This document shows, piece after piece, positions 19,064 to 28,859 of a stretch of DNA of 64,000 nt. How positions within the stretch are numbered: position 1 is the stretch's first letter; each line of letters starts with the position of its first letter. A program made the translations under genes and the position numbers. The notes beneath the pieces are model-generated. The model was given only the letters and a program-made list of their open reading frames with translations. It was not told the origin of the DNA and searched no databases. The DNA comes from Diplonema japonicum (Eukaryota; Euglenozoa; Diplonemea; Diplonemida; Diplonemidae), in assembly GCA_964019335.1 (NCBI GenBank), contig OZ025755.1, forward strand, positions 124,001 to 188,000. Direction: 5' to 3'.

Positions 19064-22000
19064 CATTACCTTTCCAGCACCGCGCCCGACGATACAGAAT
19101 GCCTTCTGAAGACCTCGCCCTGCATCACCATCTTCCTTGCGTCCTCCCACAGCTGTTTGTTCTCTTCGGCCGTTCGTGTAACAAAGTTCGGGTTATAGCT
19201 TGTGTGGTGCTCCCTTTCCCCCTCCTTCTCCTTCGCGGCGGGGTTGGACACCAGCAACTCACGTGGTGCGCGAAGCTTGGTAGAGTTGCCATATGAGAAT
19301 TCAGAACCACCAGAAGCAGATCGCGGGCCCGACACTGGCCAGTCTTCCCTGCTTGCCTCCACTGTGGGAGTAAGGGTTCGTTTGTATGAAGCACGCGGGG
19401 TTTTCACGTCCTTCTCCCACACAGGTGTACGCCTTTCATCGGACCCGACAGGTGTCTGATTCTCCGAGGGTCGGTATGACCCCACAGACACCCCTGGGCT
19501 CAGCTGCTGTACCGGGTCGTACCTCACGCTTGGAGGGTCGCTCGTGGCGGTTTCCGTTTGCTGCGCCACAGTGGCGCGGGCCACTTCCTTCGTCGCCACG
19601 GCGTGCTGGACCCCTGTCCTGTCCCAACACGGCCCGTTCCTCTCCATCTCCTCCAGCAGCGGGTACGACGACCTCGGCACCTTCGCAGGCCCCACCGAAG
19701 CCACCCCGTTGTAAGGAACGTACGATGCCTGCATCACAGGCGGTCCCGACGACAGTGGCGCGGGTTGCACGCTTTCAGGAACGGGTTTTTCTTCCTCTTC
19801 CTTCTTCTGTCCCACAGACATCAACTGCACACTGTTCGCAGGGCGCCGTCTTGGTGGCGGCCACGACACGGTGGGGACCTTTGTCTGAGCAAGCTGCACA
19901 GGTATTTGCGGGTTTGCCTGTGGCGACAAGGAAACAGGTGCCTGTGGGGACAATGAAACAAGCGGCTTCGTCTCCACAACTGGAACAACAGGTTCCAGCC
20001 TCACGGGGGCAGCAGGTAGAGAGGGCAGAGGCGGGGGGGGAGACGTAACGCGGTCCTCCTTCACCTCTGTGATGACGACGCGGTTGTCCTTCTTCCACTT
20101 CCCGTCGCAGGCGGAGTCCCACTCTAAATCGTGGGGCGGCCTCCCGTAGTGCGGCACGGACGACTGCAGCACACCAGTGTCCTTAACTACGTCCAAAGGG
20201 TCGTCGACCACTGTCCAGTACCCGTGCGACGTTGCATACAAACGGCGTCCTTCATTCCCCCAGCTGGGCCATCCATTGACACGCTCCCGCTGCATGTGGT
20301 ACAGACCGGATACACAGGTAAAAGGCGGAGGGACGCTGAGCCTAAGCACAGGAGGCTGATGCGCTGGTGCAGTTGACACACGCGGGGAGCGCAAGACATG
20401 CGCAGATATGGTAGAGGCAACAGAGGGCACAGGTGCGGGGACAGGAACAACAACAGGAGCTGCCGACACTGGTGCTGACACAGCCACGGGAGCGTCGTAC
20501 CTTGTGGGTGTGCGTTGCGGTGTGTGAACTAGAGGAGGCTGTGGCTGCGGTTTCGGTACTACACGAGGTCTGGACACGTTGTCCTGTACTGTGAGGACAG
20601 ACGGGACAGATGGGAGCGACTCGCAGATGCTGTCTGGGGGTGGAGGGCTCTTGGTGCGTTGGGCAGTTTTCGAGAACAACGGGGTGTCGTGCATCATCTG
20701 ATCGACAGACCGTTCCCGCCTGCTGGACTGCGCGGCGCGGAGCGCTTCTGCTTTGTTCAAAGCCTGCTGCAACTGATCCGCCATAACAGTTGCACGGCGG
20801 GCAGCCTCCTCCGCAGCTCTGCGGCGTGTTTCGTTCTCTGCTTTCCTACGCATTTCCTCTCCTTTGCGATGCGATTCTTCTTGCTTGCGTCGTGCCCGTT
20901 CCTCTTCTTCAGCCTGTGCTCGGACTTCCTCTTCCATCTGCGTGCGTTCCTGGTCCCTTCGAAGCTGTTCTTCAAAAAGGCGGCGTTCGGTGGAGCGGTT
21001 TGCTTCTTCTTCCATCTGTTTTCTCCATAAAGCCTCCTCTTCTTCTTTTGCTCTTCTGGCTTGTTCCATTTTTCGCCGTTCTTCTCGGCGTTCTTCTTCC
21101 CATTTTGCTTCTTCTTCGCGTGCGAGGCGCTTCTCCCGTTCCCATGCTTCGCGTTCGTCTGCTCTGTTCTGGTGGCGGAGGCGGAGCCATTCTTCTTCTT
21201 CTTGTCTTCGTTGTTCCCACTGCCTGGTTTCTTCTTCCGCTTGTTTTTTTTTCTTCTGGGATTCGAGTTCGAACTGTTTCATGCTTTCCTTCTGCGAGTT
21301 CAGTTCCTCCTCCATGCGGAGGCGGCGCTCTGAGGCTTGTTTCTGAAGGAGTTCTTCTTCTTCTCGCCTTCTGCGCACCATAGCTAGTTCCTCTTCCCAC
21401 AAAATGCTGCGTTCTGACTCCTCTTCCTCCCTCCGTTGTTTTGCCTCGGATAGTTTTTTTTCCTCGTTGTCGCGTTCGGTCTCCCACTCCCGTTGTCTCC
21501 GTTCAAGTTCTTCTTGAAGTTTTTGTTTTTCACCCTTGATTCGTTCTTCCTGGGCCAGCACGGCTTCTCGTTCCTCTTGTCTTTTTCGTTCTTCTTCGAG
21601 AAGTCTTTGCTCTTCGGCGGCCCTCCGTTCTGCCCATAGTGTTTCTTGCTCTTTTCGTTTTTCTTCTTCCTCCTCCCGTCTGGCTCTGTCTTCTTCCTCT
21701 CGGAGCCGCCATCGTTCGCGTTCTTCGTCCTGGCGTTTATTTCGAGATTGCTCTTCTTGCTCGACCCGGCGTTGCTCTTCTTCTTCGATTTGTTTCAGGC
21801 GTTCTTCCTCCGCTGTTTTTCGTCTGGCGAGCTCTTCTTCTCGGAACCGTTCTTGCCGTTGCCGGAAGTTTTCTTCCTCCTCTTCTTGTTGTTTCTGCCG
21901 GCGTTGGAAGGCTTCCTCCGCTTCGTCTCGGCGTCGCTTGCGCAGTTCCTCCTCTGCTTTGAGCCGTTCCATGCGGAGCTTTTCAACCTCTGCTTCTTCA

Positions 22001-22572
22001 CGTATCTTGTCTTTTTCTCGTTGTCTTTTTGCTTCTTCTTCTTCTTGTTGGCGTCGTAGTTCTTCTACCGTCATCGGGTCGTCAAGGTTTTGTGTAAAAG
22101 GAGCAGGGGGAGGTCTTGGGCTGGGTTCTGGTGGTTGAGTAGAGCCGGATCGAGAACCTGCGCGGCCTAGTTCAGCTAGAACTTTATCGACGAGTCTGGT
22201 TTGGGATGTTTGTGGGGGTTCGATTTGAGGTTTCGAGCCGCGGACAGCGGCGTGCAGTGCTGTATTCCATCTCTCGCGTGTTTCCTTGTCTGGGCAAGAG
22301 AGCGCCAGCCTGCCTTTCCCCGTGATGTCGATTTTGATCCCCGTGTCGCCAACTGGGAGGACCCTTTCCATGTCTACGACTTTGATGTACTCCGCAGGCA
22401 TGATTGAGTTGTGTTGCTTGTAGCCCAGTAGTAGTGTCGGGGAGAGTATAGACCACAGGCTCGCACCCTCTGCCCTTCCGCTTAAGGACCATACAAGCGT
22501 AGCCTCTTCATTCACGAATGCCCAGCTCCCCGCGGCTTCCTGCAACCTCTTTTGCGCGGGGGTTTTGCTCAT
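18648..22572 (-). CDS. PH - coiled coil - PH domain protein, three exons
   Basis: Exons are 22572-19070, 19028-18847 and 18796-18648, joined in frame to 1277 residues. The start is the ATG at 22572 after an A-rich leader; a longer frame upstream is leader sequence. The N-terminal PH-like domain covers about residues 5-110 (LQEAAGSWAFVNEEATLVWS ... DKETRERWNTALHAAV). Residues 160-650 are a very long R/E-rich coiled coil. Residues 650-1120 are proline/valine-rich and probably disordered. A second PH domain is rebuilt only after splicing: GEVFRRHSVSSGAVLER joins HLFLSHDCQWILWTPASL, then SVPVRSVTKVVIG and ECEKWANIWNFYL. PH domains bind phosphoinositides or proteins, so this may be a rod-like membrane or cytoskeleton linker. 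Confidence 0.87.
18797..18846 (-). other. Intron 2 of the PH-coiled coil-PH gene (50 nt)
   Basis: Donor GTATGT, acceptor CTTTCTTTAG. Splicing joins TCAAGAA to GTCTCGACC (S-R-S-L-D-P) and completes the C-terminal PH domain. Confidence 0.85.
19029..19069 (-). other. Intron 1 of the PH-coiled coil-PH gene (41 nt)
   Basis: Donor GTAATG, about 31 A residues, acceptor AAAG. Splicing turns a stop (AGG TAA) into VLERHLFLSHDCQW, matching the first two strands of a PH domain. Other AG choices downstream break the frame. Confidence 0.85.
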
Positions 22573-22879
22573 TATTATTATTTTTTTTTTGTTCTCCGCT
22601 TTTTTCCCCCCAACGAGGCCCTTCCAACTCTGTGTGTGTGTGTGTGTGTTTACCCGTAAGAAAGGAAAGGGGGGGGGACAAAAGAAAATAGAGGGCAATA
22701 TAAAAAAGGAGAAGAAAAGGCTTGGTATATCGCCTTTCTTTTTCCCCCCTCAAAAATACAAACCCCTCTTCTCCGAGGAAGCAAAAAAAAATCTTAAACA
22801 AACAAAAAAAAACAAAAAAAAAAAAAAAAAAAAGGAAGAGTGAATGGTGGGGGAGAGGTGTAAAGAGACGTTCCCCCCC

Positions 22880-22916
<37 letters not shown>

Positions 22917-22921
22917 GTCTC
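22573..22921. other. Intergenic region with (GT)n and homopolymers
   Basis: 349 bp with a (GT)n run near 22630-22649, a long A run near 22880-22911 and no credible frame. It forms the purine/A-rich leader of the PH gene and the T-rich trailer (coding sense) of the AAA+ gene. Confidence 0.65.
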
Positions 22922-24037
22922 TTATAGTTTGGCTTTACCGCCGTCTTCGGTTTTCTTTTCGGGTTTGACAGCTTTGTTGCCTTCGGAGGACTTCAAGGCC
23001 TTTTTGTACACGGCCACGGTGGGGGGGGAAGGGGATGACCCGGACTGGTGATGGTGCAACGCAGTCAACTCCTCAGCACGACGCGCAGAGCGTTCCAACG
23101 TACGAAACGAAAGAGCGGGGATGGTGTGACAAACCTCGGTAAGGCTTTGAATCTCACCAAGATTGAGGTGCCGTGCATTGCGGCCCCACCACTGCGCGGT
23201 AGCATCAGGCGTCGGACCGGGAAACGTCAAAATACGCATTCTAGAACGCAAAGCCGCATCAACTCGATCCACCCTATTGGTGGCGGAGATGATTATCACA
23301 TTAGAAGAAGCACCCCTCTCCACACCATCTATGAACTCAAGGAGAACGGAGAGCTGTGAAGCCGTCTCTTCATGCATTCTACTGTCCCGTGTACCAGCAG
23401 CCCATGAATCAACCTCATCAAGAAACAAAATAGAAGGTTGCTTAGCGACGTTATCAAGCAAGCTCTTCAACTTTGTGGTTGACACGGAGTACAGTTCGGA
23501 TCTGAACTGGTCAGGAGACAGTCTGAACAGTGGACGGTTTGTGGTGTTTGCTAGGATTTCTGCTGTGAGGGTCTTGCCGCCGCCGGGGGGGCCTTCTAAA
23601 AGAAATGCTCTGCATGGTTGTGCGGGTCTTAGGGAAACCCTCGCTTCCGTTCTGATTTTTTTTAAAATATCTGAGAGGTTTTCCTCTGCCGCAAATAAAA
23701 GTTCGTGTTTCAGTTCATCCTTCACAGCGTCTTCTAGGATGAGATCGTTCCACGACACGGATTTGTCGCCGCCGACTACAGCAGGGAGTGCGCCTTTCTT
23801 CCGGGGGGTGGGGCCTTCGGTTGACGAGTTGGCTTCTCGAACCGATTTCCACACCGCGTCCACGCCGACCCCCGCGGCCTTCAGCAGTTTCGCCCCCTCG
23901 TCCCACTCCTTGTTCTGTAACGCTTTTTGTATTTTCGCACGGTCAGCACCGTCCGCCCTCATGGCCATCGTGTTGACCACATTGTCCCCTCCCATCTCAA
24001 CAGCACGCTGGATGGCATAATCCGTTACTTCAGTCAT
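22922..24037 (-). CDS. AAA+ ATPase
   Basis: 371 residues. The ATG at 24037 is directly preceded by about 20 A residues. A helical N-terminal region (1-90; DYAIQRAVEMGG..., KALQNKEWDEGAKLLKAAG) is followed by one AAA module: Walker A EGPPGGGKT near residue 150, Walker B ILFLDEVDSW near 205, sensor 1 IIISATNRVDRVD near 250 and a candidate arginine finger in ALRSRMR. The C-terminal tail is lysine-rich. It resembles classic meiotic-clade or ATAD-type ATPases in the WND and GPPG blocks, but there is no MIT, peptidase or second AAA domain to assign a subfamily. Proteins of this kind act as hexameric remodelling motors. The substrate is unknown. Confidence 0.88.
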   Translation of the reverse strand: MTEVTDYAIQRAVEMGGDNVVNTMAMRADGADRAKIQKALQNKEWDEGAKLLKAAGVGVDAVWKSVREANSSTEGPTPRKKGALPAVVGGDKSVSWNDLILEDAVKDELKHELLFAAEENLSDILKKIRTEARVSLRPAQPCRAFLLEGPPGGGKTLTAEILANTTNRPLFRLSPDQFRSELYSVSTTKLKSLLDNVAKQPSILFLDEVDSWAAGTRDSRMHEETASQLSVLLEFIDGVERGASSNVIIISATNRVDRVDAALRSRMRILTFPGPTPDATAQWWGRNARHLNLGEIQSLTEVCHTIPALSFRTLERSARRAEELTALHHHQSGSSPSPPTVAVYKKALKSSEGNKAVKPEKKTEDGGKAKL

Positions 24038-24474
24038 TTTTTTTTTTTTTTTTTTTCCCGCCGTACTTTTTTTTTTTTTGTGTTGGTGTGTGCTTTTTTA
24101 TTTTTCTATAAAAAAAAAAAAAAAAAAGGAAAAAAAAAAGAAGAAGGGGAAAAAAAAAAAGAATTTAAAATATATCCCCCCATTTTGAGTGTCAGATACG
24201 TGTTAGCCGACGATTTTGTACCAAAGGGGCGTTTTTTTTTTTTTTTTTCCCTTTTTTTTTCCCGTATATATAAAAAGAAAAGGGAGGGTGAAGGAAGAAG
24301 AGGAACTGGCATTTGTTTCGAACGTGCCATGTTATAAAAGGTAGGGAGGGGGGGGGGGGGGATGATATTTTATAAATTGAAGATATTTGTCTTTCCGGTG
24401 AACAAAAGGGTTTTATCCTGGAAGAAAAACTATGGCACACAGCTGGTAGGTGTGAAAGTAGCTTTAAGATGCGC

Positions 24475-24507
<33 letters not shown>

Positions 24508-25382
24508 GAGGGAGGCATTGACGTCTCAGGGAGGAATGAGCCAACTTTTTTTTTTGTGGACTCTGTGGTAAGTGCTTATGACAGCAACCTTTACCACAGT
24601 TGTGCCTAAGACGGCATGTTATCATTCAACCCAATTACGGAAAAAAAAGGGGGGGGAAAGAAAAACATAAAATAAGTTTTAAATCTCATTTTCTTTTTGA
24701 CAATTTGTGCGTCGAGAAAGCAGAGAGTGCATATTTCATGTTTCATTTTTTTTTTTTCAGAGGAAAAAATAAATAGAATAGAATATGTGTTCTCAACGAT
24801 AGTGGATAGTAGATGTAAAAAGGTTTGCTTTTTTTTCATGTGTCCTAGTTTCTTTATTTTTTTTTTTTGTCCAGCCCAAGAAAAAGAAATAACAGGGATA
24901 AAAAAACCAAACTGGGAGGGGGTTTTTTTCTCCCTCCCATGTTGTTTTCCTTATTTTTTTCCCCCAACCTTAATTTTCTTTTACTTGAGAAGGCAATGAG
25001 AGGACGACAAAGGGGAGGGGGGGGGGAGAATCAAATAGTAAAAAAAGGTTTAGAATTTGTTTTCATTTTTTTTTTCTTTTCCTTGTCTTGACATTGCATG
25101 TGTCGAGTAAACAGAGTGCAAATGTCGTGCTTCGGTTTTTTTTTTTTTTTATCAGTAGAAAAAAAAGAAAAAGAAGAAGGAAAAGGTGTCCCCACGATTC
25201 CGTCGACCGTATTCGGGGACCTCATTTCAGTAACCATACAAGAGACAAGAGTGCATAAAAGCATTCATAAAAGATTAGATAGCAAAGAGAGGTAACAACA
25301 GTATGTGGTTTTACGTATTAAGAGGTGCAGTTCAAAGACTGGCTTGTGTGTGTGTGTGTGTGTGGATGCCATCTCCCTCTCC
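24038..25382. other. Intergenic region; right half belongs to the segmental duplication
   Basis: About 1.35 kb of low-complexity DNA. From about 24835 onward it matches 40220-40816 closely (shared AGCCCAAGAAAAAGAAATAA, GAGAAGGCAATGAGAGGACG, CCCCACGATTCCGTCGACCG), so it is the duplicated trailer of the phosphoesterase gene. No gene of its own was found. Confidence 0.7.
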
Positions 25383-26999
25383 TCAGCCGATCCTTGGGCC
25401 GTTCCAGTGGTTGGTCCCGGGGAACCTCTTCAAGTCCAGACACTGCGCGTACCACTTGTTCTGGTAGTAGCACCCAGCCGGAGGAGCACAGCACTTCGGT
25501 GACCGCACGCAGTTGTCCCACAGGGGAACCCTGCGGGGGCACCTGGGGGGCGGGGCTTGTGTGACGACAGGAGGTGTGGTGGCAGTTGGCTCTGGGGTGT
25601 TGGGGACAGTCGTATCGGGGGCAGGTGTGGCTGGTGCAGAGGTGTCTGGAACCGTGGTGTCAGGATGGGGGGTGGCTGGTGCAGAAGTATCGGGTGTAGA
25701 GGTGTCGGGGTGGGGGGTGGTGGGTGCAGCTGTGTCCGGAACCGAGGTGTCAGGATGAGGGGTGGCAGGGTGAGGGGTATCGGGAGCAGCGGTGTCTGGT
25801 GCAGGTGTGCGGGGTGCTTGGGTGGGAACAGGTGTCTCGGGGACAACGGGAGCAGGTGTGGCTGGTGCAGGTGTGCGGGGTGCAATAGTGTCAGGGTGGG
25901 GGGTGGCTGGTGCGGCTGTGTCAGGTGCAGTTGTTTTCGGAGCCAGGGTCGGCTCAGCTGTGGGCTCGGGTGTAGGGAGGGGTGTCGGTGCAGTTGGGGT
26001 CCTGCCACAGGTGTTGCTGATGGCGAAGGAGTCATGCTCGGTGGCGTGTCGCCCCACGAGGTACCGGCACCTCCCACCCTCACCGGATTCGGGAAGGTCG
26101 CACACAAAGACCCCAACCGTCTCCCTCCCCACCGACTGGGTGTACCTCTTCTGGATCCAGGACCTGCGGGCGGACGGGCCGTCCCTGTCGAGGGCTCGGT
26201 TCCAGCCCCCCAGACCGGAGACCACGAACATCGACTCCCCGCACGAGAGCTCCACCTTGTTGGGAAAGCTGTTCGGCGACACCCTCTTCGAGGAGAAGCT
26301 GCTGAGGAGCTTCGTCCTGCTGTACAGGTGGTTGTGCCCCGCCACGATGAAGGCCCCGTTCCTTCGACAGGCGTCGAAGGCCCGCGACAGCCCGTAAACC
26401 TTGGGGTAGCGGTGGCCTGCCTGGTAGGTCCCCTCGGGGCGGTGCCACATGCACACCCTCCAAGGCTCCGTGCTCCCAGCGAAAGACTTGTCGATGAAGT
26501 CCGCAGCAGGCTTCGTGGTCCTCGAGTTCTCGTACCAGTTCCGGGGCCAGCTCGGAGAGAACTCGTCCCACCCGATCATCACCATGTGGACCCCTCGAAA
26601 CCTGCACGACATCCACAACCCGTAGTCCGTCTTCAAGTTGTTGTTCCTCCCCGTGCACGCCTCCCGCAGCTCCTTCGTCATCTTGTTGTACAGCATGCTC
26701 TGGTAGCCGAAAGGCCCGCCCCACTTCTTCGTGTCGTGGTTCCCGCTCGTCATCAACACGTGCTCCTTCCCGTGGCCGAACCAGTGCGAGTTCAGGAAGC
26801 GCTCCCAGTTTCCAGGGTTGTTCGTGTAGTCGAAGTCCCCGTTTTGCATCACGAGGTCAACCCCGTCCTCCCGCATCAGCTTGTAGGCCAGCCCTGCACT
26901 TGACTTGTCGCTCGTGTCCCCGATGAAGCCTATTTTCAAGCAGCTGCAACCGGGCAGCAGCACCGACAGCAACGGGAGCAGAAGCACTGTGACTCGCAT
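25383..26999 (-). CDS. Secreted calcineurin-like metallophosphoesterase with TP-rich linker and Cys-rich tail (copy A)
   Basis: 538 residues from the ATG at 26999, which opens a signal peptide (MRVTVLLLPLLSVLLPGCSC); longer upstream frames lack it and are leader. The catalytic domain shows the binuclear-metal signatures GDTS (27-30), GDFDYTN (54-60), GNHD (86-89) and later VAGHNHLYS, as in purple acid phosphatase-like enzymes. From about residue 330 there is a long Thr/Pro linker of TPAPDTAAPDTPHPD-type repeats. The last 50 residues hold a six-cysteine module (PKCCAPPAGCYYQNKWYAQC) resembling family 1 carbohydrate-binding domains. It is likely an extracellular phosphatase tethered to polysaccharide. 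Pyrimidines and CGAG precede the ATG. The protein is identical to 40817-42433. Confidence 0.88.
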   Translation of the reverse strand: MRVTVLLLPLLSVLLPGCSCLKIGFIGDTSDKSSAGLAYKLMREDGVDLVMQNGDFDYTNNPGNWERFLNSHWFGHGKEHVLMTSGNHDTKKWGGPFGYQSMLYNKMTKELREACTGRNNNLKTDYGLWMSCRFRGVHMVMIGWDEFSPSWPRNWYENSRTTKPAADFIDKSFAGSTEPWRVCMWHRPEGTYQAGHRYPKVYGLSRAFDACRRNGAFIVAGHNHLYSRTKLLSSFSSKRVSPNSFPNKVELSCGESMFVVSGLGGWNRALDRDGPSARRSWIQKRYTQSVGRETVGVFVCDLPESGEGGRCRYLVGRHATEHDSFAISNTCGRTPTAPTPLPTPEPTAEPTLAPKTTAPDTAAPATPHPDTIAPRTPAPATPAPVVPETPVPTQAPRTPAPDTAAPDTPHPATPHPDTSVPDTAAPTTPHPDTSTPDTSAPATPHPDTTVPDTSAPATPAPDTTVPNTPEPTATTPPVVTQAPPPRCPRRVPLWDNCVRSPKCCAPPAGCYYQNKWYAQCLDLKRFPGTNHWNGPRIG

Positions 27000-27012
27000 T
27001 CTCGAAAAAGAA
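27000..27012 (-). promoter_or_regulatory. Candidate trans-splice acceptor of the phosphoesterase gene
   Basis: The coding strand reads TTTTTTCTTTTTCGAG then A and the ATG: a pyrimidine tract closed by AG one base from the start codon. The duplicate at 42434-42465 keeps it with a longer tract, so the feature is conserved. Confidence 0.4.
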
Positions 27013-27142
27013 AAAACAGTGGGTATATAACCTGTGGTCGTGCGGGTACAGTAGAGCAAAAGAAAGCAACAAAAAAAAAAATGAAATACACAAGAAAAAG
27101 GGAAGAGTTTTTTATTGTGGTACGTATATCGGTTATAGGCCG

Positions 27143-27450
27143 TCAACGCGCAACCCTCTGCATCAGCAGTCTGCCGTCAGGCCCGAAAGCCCTCCAGCCA
27201 CTACTCTTTCCGTCAATTCCTGTAAAGTACAAACCATTAGCACCCCCCACAGCATCTTTTTTTTTCTTTTCCTTTCTGGTTTATCCGATTAATGCTGCGG
27301 CCCGTCCCTCCCCTTTGTGTTCCATTCCTTTCAAGGGCCTTTCCTTGTCTTGTCTCACTCCGTGCTCTGACATTCCTCGCACTCCGTTTGGTTCGGGCTA
27401 CAGACCTTGCTTTGCTGTTCTTCTCTTTTTCAGTGAGAAGGGTTATGCTA
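27143..27450 (-). pseudogene. C-terminal coding remnant with AP2-like segment, frameshifted in an A run
   Basis: A basic segment (ARSVARTKRSARNVRARSET ... RSINRINQKGKEKK) reads in one frame up to a run of nine A residues (27257-27265). It then continues sensibly in another frame as DAVGGANGLYFTGIDGKSSG, then WRAFGPDGRLLMQRVAR and a TGA at 27143. One A fewer would join the two. The second part loosely resembles the three-strand AP2/ERF DNA-binding pattern (G-hydrophobic-YF ... WRA...DGR). No start codon is visible; the 5' end near 27450 shows TTAG after a T-rich stretch, a possible 3' splice site. It is either a pseudogene or a homopolymer error. Confidence 0.4.
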
Positions 27451-27939
27451 ATTTTCCATTAAATAAAAATAAATGAGAAAAGAGCTACTTTTTCTTCTTA
27501 TGGCCAGAAATTAAGTGAAGAAATACTTTAAACAGAGACACTTTGTGTCGTTTTTTTTTTTAATATATAACTCGAGCCGGGTTTTCAAGGGTGGGAGTGA
27601 AAACAAGATTTTACTTTATGGCACTCCTTTGGTATGCGTTCTTTTTCTTTCTATCGATTGTTATATGTATTTACAAAATATAGCGCGCATTCGACGGCAC
27701 TGGTCAAGCGACTGGCACCTTCCGAAGAAGGGCCTCCCACGTCCGCCGGGTTGAGCAGAGGATGCCCCGGGGCGGCCGTTCCAGTCTAATCATGTCGCAC
27801 TATAATATATTTCTCATCTTCTAGAAGAAAATGAGGTTCTTGCCCTTCTAGCTCGCCGGGACCAGCACTCGAAGGAGGGGAATAATGAAGCACAACGCAC
27901 ACCTGTTGACCTACATATACAAACTAATCTCATAATTCA
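27451..27939. other. Accessory spacer with one copy of a CTCGAGCC repeat
   Basis: It contains AACTCGAGCCGGGTTTTCAA followed by GGGTGGGAGTGAAAA at about 27571-27606, repeated at 29490-29525. A 29-codon minus-strand frame near 27700-27790 (MIRLERPPRGILCS...) is too short to call. Nothing else was recognised. Confidence 0.55.
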
Positions 27940-28720
27940 TTAACGTCTACACCTTTCCCATCCTTCAGCGAGGTAAAAGGAACAGAAGGCTCTGCCTTGC
28001 GCTCCAAGATCTTTGCACGGATGAAGCAAGCTCACCCCATACTTCCTACCAGCATCGAGAGCGTGCCTTGGCGTGTACCCAATCTGTGTTTATTACTCAC
28101 CCATAACCCAGTGAACATACCTGCAGCTTCGGGTCTGGGATGACACCATCCTTGAACACAGCCTTGATCTGCTCTGTGCTCATATCCATTTTGAAGAAGG
28201 CCACCATGTCGTCAGTGAGACGGAAAGCGTACACCTCACAGGGTTCATGATTGTGTTGGTTGTTCTGCCAGTGCACTGAGAGCATCTCCCCGATGATCTG
28301 CGCCGCGGAATTCTGCAACAGCACTGCACTCCTTCCAATTTCTGACTTCTGCCTCCTTGACAGCTTCTCTTCCCAAATTAATACAAGTTGATAAGAATCC
28401 CCGGTGCGCCTTGCCACATAGACATCTGCCTTTGAGTTGATTTCCTCTCTAATCATCTCACCAGTGATTTCGAAGTTCTTTTCATCGTTGAAGCCACACA
28501 TAGTGGCTAGATTCATTACAAGTGGATCAAGCTTCTTCTTCCCCCTCAACGCCTTACTTGGGGTAGTTAGCTTTAAGGCTCTACGCAACCCTCCAAACAC
28601 CTTGCAACCTCCTTCTAATGGGTCAACAGAAGGCTTAATGTCGAGCTTCCAACGGCGTTCCGTAATCTCTTCTATTCCCGCCTATTTGGCATGTGGATTT
28701 TCACTCACAGGTTTTGGCAT
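27940..28720 (-). CDS. Nuclease-like (PD-(D/E)XK/Crinkler-type) protein with mini-introns
   Basis: The core exon 28681-28121 joins exon 28083-27940 across a 37-nt intron. A 5' mini-exon 28720-28709 (MPKP) may join through a 27-nt intron. The result would be 238 residues. Residues about 75-150 show a conserved acidic pattern: EITGEMIREEI, KADVYVARR, then VLIWEEKLSRR (D ... E-x-K) and LLQNSAAQIIGEML. This resembles restriction-endonuclease-fold domains found in Crinkler-type and mobile-element proteins. The tail IGYTPRHALDAGRKYG looks ankyrin-like. A GTATGT donor and a phase-0 join support the 3' intron. An in-frame TAG between MPKP and AGIEEI means the gene needs the tiny 5' intron or is broken. 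It lies in an island of repeats and palindromes. Confidence 0.5.
28084..28120 (-). other. Intron of the nuclease-like gene (37 nt)
   Basis: Donor GTATGT, acceptor ACACAG, phase 0 between ...DPKLQ and IGYTPRHALD. Reading through gives ten more residues and a stop. Confidence 0.6.
28682..28708 (-). other. Possible 27-nt intron, or in-frame stop, in the nuclease-like gene
   Basis: GTGAGT...AAATAG, nine codons long with an in-frame TAG at its end. Removing it leaves MPKP-AGIEEITERRW. It is shorter than the other introns here (36-61 nt), so a nonsense codon in a decaying gene is an equal alternative. Confidence 0.35.
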
Positions 28721-28859
28721 GTTGAAAATTTTCGCCGTTAGTCCGGGTTCCGTCACCGTAGGCCTTCGGCCTACGACAACGAACCCTTGTATTTACCGCG
28801 GCCTACGGCTGCGGAGCCCGTTAGAAGAAGAAGTAATGCAGTGCTATTCATTATGAAAA

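Noticed and set aside
22573-22698. 42-residue N-terminal extension of the PH-coiled coil-PH protein
   Set aside because: It reads a (GT)n microsatellite and an A-rich leader; the ATG at 22572 starts the domain-like sequence.
25557-26903. Plus-strand 448-codon frame opposite the phosphoesterase, repeated at 40991-42337
   Set aside because: Antisense of a GC-rich gene with clear metal-binding motifs on the minus strand; Gly/Val-rich shadow composition.
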